Shown: one piece after another, positions 44,427 through 52,850 of the stretch
How positions within the stretch are numbered: the first letter of the stretch is position 1
Layout of the letters: every line of letters starts with the position of its first letter
Source of the DNA: RPQJ01 sp963732375
GTDB lineage: Bacteria > Pseudomonadota > Gammaproteobacteria > Steroidobacterales > Steroidobacteraceae
Direction: 5' to 3'
DNA length: 64,000 nucleotides
Assembly: GCA_963732375.1 (NCBI GenBank)
Contig: CAVSZE010000015.1
Span: 434,001 to 498,000 of the forward strand
The notes under the pieces: generated by a model
What the model was told of the DNA's origin: nothing
Databases searched by the model: none
Seen by the model: the letters and a program-made list of their open reading frames with translations, nothing else
Made by a program: the position numbers and the translations under genes

Positions 44427-47234
44427 TCAGTCGAGCCCTGTCCGGACCCAGCCGTCAGGCGTCCGCACGAGCTCGTAGGTCGGCCAGTAGTGCAGGTCGA
44501 GCTTTAGCGTGACGACGTCGACAGTTCCATTCCATGCGACGGTCTTCAACCGCACTGCCGAGCGGTCCGGGCGTCCGCACACTGCCTCGATGAATGAGTC
44601 GAGGTCGGGTGTCGGACGGCCGTCCACCTCGACGATGCGGCGTCCCGCGACCAGCCCGTAGCGCGTCGCAGGCGAACCGTAGGCGAAGTAGGCGACGAAC
44701 ACGCCATCGGGAAGGATCCCGCGCTGTGCCGACATCGCCCGGTGCGGCGCGTGAAGCACCGTCCCGGACCACAGCAGCAGGCGATCGATGTCCCGGCCGC
44801 CGAGCGCGACCGTCTCGACGTCGATATCCATCTCCTTCCCGTCACGCAGCACCGTCAGCGACACCGCCGGCAGTTGTGTCGCAAGTTCCACGTCCCTGAA
44901 GCGACTCACCGGCCTGCCGTTGACCGCGAGCAGCAGGTCGCCGTCGCGCAAGCTGGTCGCCGCCGGCGACCCCGCGACCAGGCGCGAGACGCGAAGCAAT
45001 TGCCGGTTCGCGCCACCTGCCTTTTCGAGTTTCGCCACCCAGTTGGCAGGCAGCCCGAGCTTGCGCGCCTCGGCGATCGACACGGTTTCGAATTCGGTCT
45101 CGAGCGAGTAAATCGGTTGGCCTCCCCTTGCCGCCGCTACCGATTCCTCGACGATATCGATCGGCATCGCCCGGCTGACCTGCGACAGGTTCCGTCCGCC
45201 CTCGAACGCGAAACTCGACCAGAGTGCGCGCACCCGGCCATCGCGCCCGGCGACGACGCCGTCGAAACCCACCGGGTCGTTCACAAGGGTCCCGACTTCC
45301 AGGTTGGCCTCGCGGAACTGCAGCGTTCGCGACAGCGGGAAAGACACGTCGTCGACCGAAGCCACGGCCGTCGCGAGCGACTGCACCCTGGATTCCCCGG
45401 TCAGGCCGACGACCGTCACCGCCTCGCCCGCTTCCAGCGGCCGGGGATCGAAGCTCGCGGCGCGGATCGGCGTGCCGTCGAGCAGCTTCGGGTCGAATGA
45501 CACGATCGCCACGTTATGCAACGGGTGAACGTACTCGACGCGGCCCGGCACCTCGACCGAGCCGCCGAACGTGAGGCGCACGTCGCCGACGGCGACCGGC
45601 ACGGTGTTGCGGTCCACGGCCACGAGACCACGGTCTGCATCGACGATGACGCCGGTGCCGTGATAGCTGCGCTCCGTGACGCCCGCGACCGAGAACGGCA
45701 TGTCGAAATTCACCAGCACGAGCGACGGCGCCAGTCGATCGACCAGCGGGTCGCCGGTCGTGACAAACGATGTCCGCGCAGGGGCAGGCTGCACCGCGGG
45801 CGGCGGCTCGGCGAGGTCGTGACACGACCAGTAGCCCGCCGAATCGTCGCGCGTGCAGTCGAGCGCCTCGAACCAGCGCCGGTCCATCCGCATCACGCGC
45901 GTCTGGCTGCCCCGCGGATCGTCAAGCGTCGAATAGCGCAGCGCCACCCGCGCGCCGTCAGGCAGCGCGACGATCGCCTGCTCGAATTCATCGAGCGATG
46001 CGACGTCATGGCCGGAAATGTTGCTGATGACCGCCCCGCGGGGAATGCCGGCCGCGCCGAGCGAATACCCGGGGTTTGCGACGAACACTCCGCGCAGCGG
46101 GGCGTTCATGTGGCGGGCCATCTGGTAGGAGAGATCGTGCACCACCGCATCCCCGAACTGCAGGTAGCGCGCCGGCGTGATCGAGTTCAGGTCCTGCACG
46201 ACGAGACTGCGCTCGAGCAGTTGCCCGCCGCGCTCGACCTCGAGTCGCACTGGTTTTCCAACCGACGAGTCGAGAACATCGGCCAGCGGGTCGAAGGTCG
46301 CGGTGAGCCTGCCATTCACGCGGACCAGGATGTCGCCGGGTTGCAGCTGCCCCTCGGCCGGCGATCCGGCCTGCACCTCGGCGACGACCAGCATGCCGGT
46401 GAGTCCAGGCGCCGCCTTGCGGGCCTCGGCCTCGGTCTGCGGCCGGAGCCCCAGGCGCACGAGTTCATCGTAGGGCTGGTAGCTGAAAATCGTCTGCAGT
46501 GTCCCGCGTGTCACGGGCTGGCCGGCCTGGATCAGCCGTAGTGCGCGTTGCACCCGGTCGAGCGGCAGGTAGAAACTCGCTGCCGCGCCATTGCTGCCGC
46601 CGGCATTCAGTGCGACCGCATTGCCCTTGATGTCTATCACCGGCGAACCCGAGGAGCCGCCGGAGGTCCCCGATGCTGCCTGGATGTAGAACGTGTTGAA
46701 GTCGTTGTACTTCCCGACCCCGTAGTTCGGCGCCTCGCGGTCCAGGCGCGCGATCGTGCCGGCCAGGATCGAGAGCTGTTCGCCGGCATCGTTGCCGACC
46801 ACCCTGATCTCGACGCCCACGCGGGCACCCGCCGGATCGAGCGGCAGCGCCTCGGCCTTCGCATAGCGAAGCTTCGACGGGTCGAATCGATAGAAACCGA
46901 AGTCGTGCACGGGGTCGCGATACACCGGCGTCAACTCCACTTCTTCGCGATTCTGGAACACGGCGGTCGCGACCACCGGACCCGGAGTCACGACGTGGCG
47001 ATTGGTGAGGATCAGGCCGCGCTCGGCGTCCACCACGAAGCCCGTGGCCTGGCTCGATTCGTTCCATTCAGTGTCGAAGGCACGCGCCTGGTCGATCTGG
47101 ATGGTGACCACCGACGGCGCCACCCGCGACACCGTCTTGTCCCAGGCTGGCGTTTCGGCGCGCGCCGCGGGCAGCGCGAACAGCATGGCTGCAATCGCCA
47201 GCCAGGCGGATGCCCGCAGGCGGACGGCGTTCAC
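44427..47234 (-). CDS. Nma111-like double-HtrA protease with PDZ domains
   Basis: A 935-residue exported serine protease. A signal peptide (about 1-26) precedes a trypsin-like domain with His80 ('TNRHVV'), Asp111 ('VHDFGF') and Ser195 ('GGSSGSPVIDI'). PDZ domains follow ('TRGTLQTIFSYQPYDELVRLGL', 'LQPGDILVRVNG'). A second protease fold at about 560-730 has lost its His ('GLVAVDRNTVP'), then two more PDZ-like units ('LRDGDLLLAVNGRPVS', 'LVAGRRIVEVDGRPTP'). This layout and several phrases match fungal Nma111. The GTG at 47234 overlaps the PfkB-gene stop. Targets unknown. Confidence 0.85.
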   Translation of the reverse strand: MNAVRLRASAWLAIAAMLFALPAARAETPAWDKTVSRVAPSVVTIQIDQARAFDTEWNESSQATGFVVDAERGLILTNRHVVTPGPVVATAVFQNREEVELTPVYRDPVHDFGFYRFDPSKLRYAKAEALPLDPAGARVGVEIRVVGNDAGEQLSILAGTIARLDREAPNYGVGKYNDFNTFYIQAASGTSGGSSGSPVIDIKGNAVALNAGGSNGAAASFYLPLDRVQRALRLIQAGQPVTRGTLQTIFSYQPYDELVRLGLRPQTEAEARKAAPGLTGMLVVAEVQAGSPAEGQLQPGDILVRVNGRLTATFDPLADVLDSSVGKPVRLEVERGGQLLERSLVVQDLNSITPARYLQFGDAVVHDLSYQMARHMNAPLRGVFVANPGYSLGAAGIPRGAVISNISGHDVASLDEFEQAIVALPDGARVALRYSTLDDPRGSQTRVMRMDRRWFEALDCTRDDSAGYWSCHDLAEPPPAVQPAPARTSFVTTGDPLVDRLAPSLVLVNFDMPFSVAGVTERSYHGTGVIVDADRGLVAVDRNTVPVAVGDVRLTFGGSVEVPGRVEYVHPLHNVAIVSFDPKLLDGTPIRAASFDPRPLEAGEAVTVVGLTGESRVQSLATAVASVDDVSFPLSRTLQFREANLEVGTLVNDPVGFDGVVAGRDGRVRALWSSFAFEGGRNLSQVSRAMPIDIVEESVAAARGGQPIYSLETEFETVSIAEARKLGLPANWVAKLEKAGGANRQLLRVSRLVAGSPAATSLRDGDLLLAVNGRPVSRFRDVELATQLPAVSLTVLRDGKEMDIDVETVALGGRDIDRLLLWSGTVLHAPHRAMSAQRGILPDGVFVAYFAYGSPATRYGLVAGRRIVEVDGRPTPDLDSFIEAVCGRPDRSAVRLKTVAWNGTVDVVTLKLDLHYWPTYELVRTPDGWVRTGLD

Positions 47235-48163
47235 AGCGCGTGACCGAATGCAGACCGGAAGCGGTCCCGGAACTCGTCCATCGTGAATGAGTGCGCCTGG
47301 GTTCCGGAGTGGGCGATCTTTATCGCGCCCATCAGCGAGGCGACCCGGCCGGTCGTCTCCCAGTCGAGCCCGTTCATCAGGCCGAAAAGCAGCCCGGCAC
47401 GATACGCATCGCCGCAACCCGTGGGATCGACCACGGCCTCGGGCATAGCTGCCGGGATGACGTGCTGCCGCCCGCCGGCATGGATGACACTGCCATCGGC
47501 GCCTTTCGTGACGATCAGCGCGCGGACGCGGCTGGCTATCTCGTCGTGCGACATCCCTGTGCGTTCGCAGAGCAGCTGGCCTTCGTAGTCGTTGACCGCC
47601 ACCCAGGTGGATTTCCCGATGAAGTCGAGCAATTCAGCACCGTCGAACATCGGTAAGCCCTGCCCTGGGTCGAACAACATCGGGATGCCGGCTTCCGCAA
47701 ACTGGGCCGCGTGCCGCAGCATGCCCTCGCGCCCGTCCGGAGCCACGAGGCCCAGCGTGCACCCCGAAACCTGTGAGACCTCGTTCAGGTGCGATTGGTT
47801 CATCGCCCCGGGATGAAACGCCGTGATCTGGTTGTCGTCGAGGTCGGTGGTAATGAACGCCTGCGCCGTGAACTCACCCTCCACGACGCGAACCTGCGAC
47901 ACGTCCACCGAGCGTTCGCGCAACCAGCGCTCGTAGGGCGCGAAGTCGTGTCCGACCGTCGCCATCGGCACTCCCGTGCCGCCGAGCAGCGCGAGGTTGC
48001 AGGCGATATTGCCGGCGCAGCCGCCGAAATTGCGCCGCATGCTCGGCACCAGGAAAGCGACGTTCAGCATGTGGATGCGATCCGGAAGGATGTGGTCCCG
48101 GAACCTGCCGGGAAACACCATCACCGTGTCGAAGGCGACCGACCCGCAGATCAGCGCCGTCAC
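47231..48163 (-). CDS. PfkB-family carbohydrate/nucleoside kinase
   Basis: A 310-residue ribokinase-fold kinase. 'ALICGSVAFDTVMVFPGRF' opens the chain, 'NFGGCAGNIACNLALLGG' is PfkB signature 1, and 'DPTGCGDAYRAGLLFGL' signature 2 with the catalytic Asp. Close relatives in Xanthomonas-type bacteria are annotated as adenosine or sugar kinases, so the substrate is open. The GTG at 48163 overlaps the gcvPB stop (GTGA); an ATG four codons upstream is less likely. Translationally coupled to the glycine cleavage genes and to the protease gene after it. Confidence 0.88.
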   Translation of the reverse strand: MTALICGSVAFDTVMVFPGRFRDHILPDRIHMLNVAFLVPSMRRNFGGCAGNIACNLALLGGTGVPMATVGHDFAPYERWLRERSVDVSQVRVVEGEFTAQAFITTDLDDNQITAFHPGAMNQSHLNEVSQVSGCTLGLVAPDGREGMLRHAAQFAEAGIPMLFDPGQGLPMFDGAELLDFIGKSTWVAVNDYEGQLLCERTGMSHDEIASRVRALIVTKGADGSVIHAGGRQHVIPAAMPEAVVDPTGCGDAYRAGLLFGLMNGLDWETTGRVASLMGAIKIAHSGTQAHSFTMDEFRDRFRSAFGHAL

Positions 48164-49614
48164 GCGGACTTCCACGCGAGGTCGAGTTGCTTGGCGGCAC
48201 GCACGTCGTCAAGCCGGCGGACCGGCAGCGTATAGGGCGCGCCCTTGAGTTTCGCCGGGTCGGTCTTCGCCTCCTCGCGGATGGCGACCATCGCGTCCAC
48301 GAACGCGTCGAGTTCCTGCTTCGACTCGGTTTCGGTCGGCTCGATCAGCAGGCACTCCGGCACCAGCAGCGGGAAATAGGTGGTCGGCGCGTGGAACCCG
48401 TAGTCGAGCAGGCGCTTCGCAAAGTCCATCGCCGTCGTGCCGTAGTCGCGAGCCTCGTGCTTGAGCGTGATGATGAACTCGTGACCGGCCCGCCGCTCCG
48501 GGTAGGCCAGTTCGAAGCCGGCAGCGGCCAGGCGCACCATCAGGTAGTTCGCGTTCAGCGTGGCGAACTCCGACACGCGGCTCATGCCGGCGCGGCCGAG
48601 CATGCGCATGTAGATATACGCGCGCAGCAACACCCCGGTGTTGCCCATGAACGCCGACAGGCGCCCGATGGTCTGCGGCAGGTCGTGCTCGTCGAGCCAG
48701 CGGTAGCGGTCGCCGTCGCGGCCGACCAGCGGCACCGGCATGAACGGCAGCAGGCGCTCGCCCACGCCCACTGCACCGGACCCCGGCCCGCCGCCGCCGT
48801 GCGGCGTCGAGAAGGTCTTGTGCAGGTTCATGTGGATGACGTCGAAATCCATGTCCCCGGGGCGGACCTTGCCCAGGATCGCGTTCAGGTTGGCGCCGTC
48901 GTAGTAGAGCAGCCCGCCCGCGTCGTGGACGATTTCGGCGACTTCGCCGATGCGTCGCTCGAAGACCCCGAGCGTGGACGGGTTGGTGAGCATGATGCCC
49001 GCAGTGTTGGGCCCCACCGCCGCGCGCAGTGCCTCAACGTCGATGTCGCCGTTCGGCAGCGAGACGATCTCCTTGACGGTGCAGCCGCACATCGTGGCGG
49101 TCGCCGGATTGGTGCCATGCGCCGCGTCGGGCACGATGATCTCGGTGCGCGCGAGATCGTTCCTCGCCTGGTGGTAGGCACGGATCATCGCCACGCCCGC
49201 GAACTCGCCCTGCGCGCCCGCCATCGGCGTAAGCGACACACCGCGCATGCCGGTGACTTCCTTCAGCATTTCCTGCAGCTCGTACAGGCAGCGCAGGATT
49301 CCCTGCCCGGTCAGGTCGGGCGCGAGCGGATGACGCGACAGGAACTCCGGCAGCATCGCGTACTGGTTACAGGCGCGCGGGTTGTACTTCATCGTGCACG
49401 ACCCGAGCGGATAGAAATGCGTGTCGATGGAGAAGTTGAGCTGCGACAGTCGCGTGAAATGCCGCACCGTCTGCAGTTCCGAGACCTCGGGCAGCACCGG
49501 CGGCCTGCGGCGGCGCAGCGCATCCGGGAGCGCAGGCTCGAAATTTTCGAGCGGGTACTGGGCCTCGGCGCTGCGGCCAGGGACGGAGTGTTCGAAGATC
49601 AGTTTCTCGAGCAT
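48160..49614 (-). CDS. gcvPB: Glycine dehydrogenase (decarboxylating) subunit 2
   Basis: PLP-binding half of split P-protein, which decarboxylates glycine and loads the aminomethyl group on GcvH lipoate. The 484-residue chain starts MLEKLIFEHSVPGRSA at 49614 and includes 'SCTMKYNPR', 'YYDGANLNAI' and the PLP lysine in 'HMNLHKTFSTPHGGGGPG'. It follows gcvPA by eight bases and the PfkB gene overlaps it by four. Confidence 0.96.
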   Translation of the reverse strand: MLEKLIFEHSVPGRSAEAQYPLENFEPALPDALRRRRPPVLPEVSELQTVRHFTRLSQLNFSIDTHFYPLGSCTMKYNPRACNQYAMLPEFLSRHPLAPDLTGQGILRCLYELQEMLKEVTGMRGVSLTPMAGAQGEFAGVAMIRAYHQARNDLARTEIIVPDAAHGTNPATATMCGCTVKEIVSLPNGDIDVEALRAAVGPNTAGIMLTNPSTLGVFERRIGEVAEIVHDAGGLLYYDGANLNAILGKVRPGDMDFDVIHMNLHKTFSTPHGGGGPGSGAVGVGERLLPFMPVPLVGRDGDRYRWLDEHDLPQTIGRLSAFMGNTGVLLRAYIYMRMLGRAGMSRVSEFATLNANYLMVRLAAAGFELAYPERRAGHEFIITLKHEARDYGTTAMDFAKRLLDYGFHAPTTYFPLLVPECLLIEPTETESKQELDAFVDAMVAIREEAKTDPAKLKGAPYTLPVRRLDDVRAAKQLDLAWKSA

Positions 49615-49622
49615 GTCAGTTC

Positions 49623-51002
49623 TCACGCTGCAGGGGCGGCGGCGCCGCTCATGATGTCGCGGAGCGCCCGCGCATAGGTGTCGATGTCCTCGGGCGTGCG
49701 CGTCTCGGTAGCGCAGACCAGCAGCGCTTTGCCGAGAGCTGGATAGTCGGCGCTCGCGTCGAATCCGCCGACGATCCCGCGCGCAGCGAGCGCATCGAGC
49801 ACGCCGCGCACCGGGCGGTCCAGCACCAGCAGCGCCTCGTGGAAGCGCGGCCGGTCGAACGCGACCCGGACACCCGGGATTTTCGCCAGCGCATCGACCA
49901 GCGCGGCGCTGCGCTCCATGCAGGCCGCCGCCACCTGCGCCAGCCCGTGCGCCCCGAGCAGCGACATGTGGATCGTCGCCGCCGTGACCAGCAGGCCCTG
50001 GTTGGTGCAGATGTTCGACGTCGCCTTGCTGCGGCGGATGTGCTGCTCGCGCGCCTGCAGCGTCAGCGTGTAGCCGGGCTTCCCGTCGAGGTCCACCGTG
50101 CGCCCGATGATGCGGCCCGGCATCTGCCGGATGTGTTCCATCCTGGTCGTCATGAAGCCGAAGTAGGGGCCACCCGAGGACAGCGGCACGCCCAGCGGCT
50201 GCCCTTCGCCGCAGACGATGTCGGCGCCTCGCCCGCCCCACTCGCCCGGCGGCTTCAGCAGCGCGAGCGACACCGGGTTCACCACGGCAATCACCAGCAT
50301 GCCCATCTCGTGGGCGCGGTCGGTGAGCTCGTCCACGTCTTCGAGCGTGCCGAAGAAGTTCGGCTGCTGGATCACCAGCGCCGTGATGTCCTCGCCGCGA
50401 TAGCGCTCGAGGCTCGCTGCGGGCGTGTGGCCGCCGCGGTCGTCGTAGCCGAGCAGCTCGAAGGCGAGGCGCTGGTTCCCGGCAACCGCCTTCGTGACGT
50501 CGCGGTACCTGGGATTCAGCGCGACCGGCATCAGTATGCGTGCCGATTTCGACTTGCGGTGCGCCCGCACGGCCATCAGGCAGGCCTCGCCGAGCGCGGT
50601 CGCACCGTCGTAGAGCGATGCGTTCGACGCGTCCATGCCGGTCAGGCTCGCCATCATCGACTGGTACTCGTACAGCAGCTGCAGCGTGCCCTGGCTGGCC
50701 TCCGCCTGATACGGCGTGTAGGCACTGTAGAACTCGCCCCGCGAGACGATTGCCCAGACCGCGGCTGGCACGTGGTGCTCGTAGGCGCCGGCGCCGATGA
50801 AATTCAGCGGCCGCCCGTCCTGGGCCGCGCGTTCCATCATCAGCCGGCCGATCTGCATTTCGGAGGCGGCCGGCGGAATGGCTTTCAGCTCGCCACAGCG
50901 CAGCTCTGCAGGGATCTCGTCGAACAGCGCCTCGGTGCCCGATGCGCCGATTGTGGCCAGCATGTCGCGGACGTCGTCCGCGGTGTGCGGGATGAAGGGC
51001 AT
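49623..51002 (-). CDS. gcvPA: Glycine dehydrogenase (decarboxylating) subunit 1
   Basis: N-terminal half of split P-protein, forming the alpha2-beta2 glycine decarboxylase with GcvPB. The 459-residue protein starts 'MPFIPHTADDVRDMLATIG', and 'YTPYQAEASQGTLQLLYEYQ' and 'GPYFGFMTTRMEHIRQMPGR' are typical. E. coli, Pseudomonas and Xanthomonas carry a fused GcvP, so a split P-protein is a lineage marker here. It starts 15 bases after gcvH. Confidence 0.96.
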   Translation of the reverse strand: MPFIPHTADDVRDMLATIGASGTEALFDEIPAELRCGELKAIPPAASEMQIGRLMMERAAQDGRPLNFIGAGAYEHHVPAAVWAIVSRGEFYSAYTPYQAEASQGTLQLLYEYQSMMASLTGMDASNASLYDGATALGEACLMAVRAHRKSKSARILMPVALNPRYRDVTKAVAGNQRLAFELLGYDDRGGHTPAASLERYRGEDITALVIQQPNFFGTLEDVDELTDRAHEMGMLVIAVVNPVSLALLKPPGEWGGRGADIVCGEGQPLGVPLSSGGPYFGFMTTRMEHIRQMPGRIIGRTVDLDGKPGYTLTLQAREQHIRRSKATSNICTNQGLLVTAATIHMSLLGAHGLAQVAAACMERSAALVDALAKIPGVRVAFDRPRFHEALLVLDRPVRGVLDALAARGIVGGFDASADYPALGKALLVCATETRTPEDIDTYARALRDIMSGAAAPAA

Positions 51003-51017
51003 AGTCTCACCCGTAGG

Positions 51018-51413
51018 TCAGTGGGTTTCCGCCGCCAGCGCGGCCTCATAGGCTGCTGCGTCGAGCAATGCCGCGAACTGCGACTTGTCGTCGGGCCGGA
51101 GGCGCATCAACCAGCCGGCGCCATACGGATCCTGGTTGATCAGTTCGGGCTGGCCACCGAGGTCGGCATTCGACGCCACGATCTCGCCGCTCACCGGGCT
51201 GTAGACGTCGGAGGCGGCCTTGACCGACTCGACGACCGCACATGCTTCGCCGGCGGTAACCCTGCGGCCCTGCTCCGGCACCTCGGCGAACACCAGGTCA
51301 CCGAGCGCCTGCTGCGCGTGGTCGGAGATCCCGATCGTGATGGTGCCGTCGGCCTCGAGCCGCGCCCACTCGTGGGATTTCATGAATCGGAGATCTGCGG
51401 GAACGTTGCTCAT
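51018..51413 (-). CDS. gcvH: Glycine cleavage system H protein
   Basis: Lipoyl carrier that shuttles the aminomethyl intermediate between P, T and L proteins. The 131-residue product has the lipoyl Lys65 in 'VVESVKAASDVYSPV'. It depends on the LipA/LipB route also coded in this window. A GGAG precedes the ATG by eight bases. Twenty-two bases after gcvT. Confidence 0.97.
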   Translation of the reverse strand: MSNVPADLRFMKSHEWARLEADGTITIGISDHAQQALGDLVFAEVPEQGRRVTAGEACAVVESVKAASDVYSPVSGEIVASNADLGGQPELINQDPYGAGWLMRLRPDDKSQFAALLDAAAYEAALAAETH

Positions 51414-51435
51414 GACGTACTCCAGGGAGAAATGT

Positions 51436-52527
51436 TCAAAGTGCTATGGCGATCCGCCCGTGGCGGACGAACGGCGGACGTACCACCGTCGCGGCCAGCA
51501 GCCGCCCGCGAATCTCGACCTCGCAGCGATCCGTCGTCTGGGACGGAACCCGTGCGAGCCCGATCGAGCGCTCGAGTGTCGGCGAGAACGTGCCGCTGGT
51601 GACCTCGCCCTCGCCGACCGCGGGGACGATCACTTTCTGGTGTGAACGCAGCACGGCACGGTCGCCGAGCACCAGTCCGACCTGCTTGCGCGGCACGCCG
51701 CGCGCCTTCTGCTCGGCGAGTGCCGCGCGGCCTATAAAGTCGCGGTCCTGCGGCTCCCAGGCGATGGTCCAGGCTAGGCCGCTCTCGAGCGGGGACACCG
51801 TCTCGTCCATGTCGCTGCCGTACAGGTTCATGCCGGCCTCGAGACGCAGCGTGTCGCGCGCGCCGAGTCCGCAGGGCATCACGCCCGCCTGGTGCAGGCG
51901 TTCCCAGAACCCGGCCGCGGCGCCGGTCGGCAACATGATTTCCCAGCCGTCCTCGCCGGTGTAGCCGGTGCGTGCGACGAACCAGTCGTCGGCCGGCGTG
52001 CCGAAGAACGCCCCGAGGTCCATGGCCCGCGCAGCGAGCGCCGGATCGAGCAGCGTCGCGGCTTTCTGCCGTGCATTCGGGCCCTGCACGGCGATCATCG
52101 CCAGGTCGAAGCGCGGCTCGACGGAGACCTCGAAGGCACCCGCTTGCTCGCGCAGCCAGGCGATGTCCTTGTCGCGCGTGCCCGCGTTCACGACCATCCG
52201 GTACCAGTGGTCGTCAAGGTAATAGACGATCAGGTCGTCGATGATCCCGCCATGCTCGAGCAGCATGCAGGAATAGAGCGCCTTGCCGGGCTGGGTAAGC
52301 TTTGCGACGTCGTTGGCGAGCACGCGGCGCAGGAAGTCGCGGACCCGCGGTCCGCGCAGGTCCACGACGCACATGTGGGAAACGTCGAACATGCCCGCGT
52401 CGCGACGCACACCATGGTGCTCTTCGATCTGCGAGCCGTAGTTGACTGGCATGTCCCAGCCGCCGAAGTCGACCATGCGCGCGCCGCCGGCGACGTGCGT
52501 TTCATAGAGTGGAGTGCGCAATCCCAT
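51436..52527 (-). CDS. gcvT: Aminomethyltransferase (glycine cleavage T protein)
   Basis: Releases ammonia and passes the one-carbon unit from GcvH to tetrahydrofolate. The 363-residue protein starts 'MGLRTPLYETHV' at 52527 and shows 'MVDFGGWDMPVNYGSQIEEH', 'YTGEDGWEI' and 'RDTLRLEAGMNLYGSDMDE'. First gene of the gcv operon, 25 bases after a terminator-like hairpin in the glycine-riboswitch leader. The ATG lacks a strong Shine-Dalgarno. Confidence 0.97.
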   Translation of the reverse strand: MGLRTPLYETHVAGGARMVDFGGWDMPVNYGSQIEEHHGVRRDAGMFDVSHMCVVDLRGPRVRDFLRRVLANDVAKLTQPGKALYSCMLLEHGGIIDDLIVYYLDDHWYRMVVNAGTRDKDIAWLREQAGAFEVSVEPRFDLAMIAVQGPNARQKAATLLDPALAARAMDLGAFFGTPADDWFVARTGYTGEDGWEIMLPTGAAAGFWERLHQAGVMPCGLGARDTLRLEAGMNLYGSDMDETVSPLESGLAWTIAWEPQDRDFIGRAALAEQKARGVPRKQVGLVLGDRAVLRSHQKVIVPAVGEGEVTSGTFSPTLERSIGLARVPSQTTDRCEVEIRGRLLAATVVRPPFVRHGRIAIAL

Positions 52528-52552
52528 GTGTGATTTCCCGCAGCCAGAAATG

Positions 52553-52590
52553 AAAAGAGGCGACGGGCCGCCCAGGCCCGCCGCCCCTCT
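52553..52590 (-). terminator. Riboswitch-controlled intrinsic terminator before gcvT
   Basis: On the minus strand, AGAGGGGCGGCGGGCC, a five-base loop and GGCCCGTCGCCTCT can pair over about 16 positions (a few G-U), followed by TTTTCATTTC. The CAGAG at the base of its left side can instead pair with CTCTG just before aptamer II, so ligand-bound folding would prevent the hairpin. This fits an ON switch, as in other gcvT riboswitches. The switching direction is my inference. Confidence 0.65.
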
Positions 52591-52850
52591 GTCCTGTGAC
52601 CTGAGAGATCGGGCGCCGTAGGACCGGCACCGCACCCCTTCGGTGGGCCCCTCGCGGGGCCGCTCTCCAGAGCCCATCAAGCACCGCCGTACATTTGCCT
52701 GAGCGTTTCCGGGCGGGTTGCGCCTTCGGCGGAGCTGCTGGCGATGGGAGGGGACATTCTCCTTTATTTGCTTGAGCCATCATCGGCCTGCGACTCGAGC
52801 AAAAAAAGGAGAATGTCCCCTCCCATCGCCCTCAGCCCTCTCTCCGGACG
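52583..52850 (-). promoter_or_regulatory. Tandem glycine riboswitch, first aptamer carrying an insertion
   Basis: Read on the minus strand, two gcvT-type aptamers are visible. Aptamer II (about 52680-52583): CTCTGGAGAG, a GGCCCC-GCGA-GGGGCC stem, CACCGAAGG and CTCTCAGG...GGACAGAGG. Aptamer I: GGAGAG (52845-52840), then GGGCTG, then a 91-bp inverted-repeat element (52830-52740), then CAGCTCC, GCCGAAGG and GGAAACGCTCAGGCAAA (to about 52688). GGGCTG and CAGCTC pair to form stem P2, so the element sits in its terminal loop. Glycine binding would switch on gcvT-gcvH-gcvPA-gcvPB. Confidence 0.85.
52740..52830. repeat. 91-bp palindromic element with perfect 26-bp inverted repeat
   Basis: The arms 52740-52765 and 52805-52830 are exact reverse complements over 26 bases (GGCGATGGGAGGGGACATTC then TCCTTT). 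Pairing continues inward with two mismatches (CCTTTATTTGCTTGAG against CCTTTTTTTGCTCGAG), giving about 37-base arms and a 17-base loop. There is no ORF, and no clear target duplication beyond a possible CT. Form and size resemble REP/MITE-like elements moved by Y1 (RAYT) transposases; that link is inference. No second copy is visible in the window. Confidence 0.85.
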
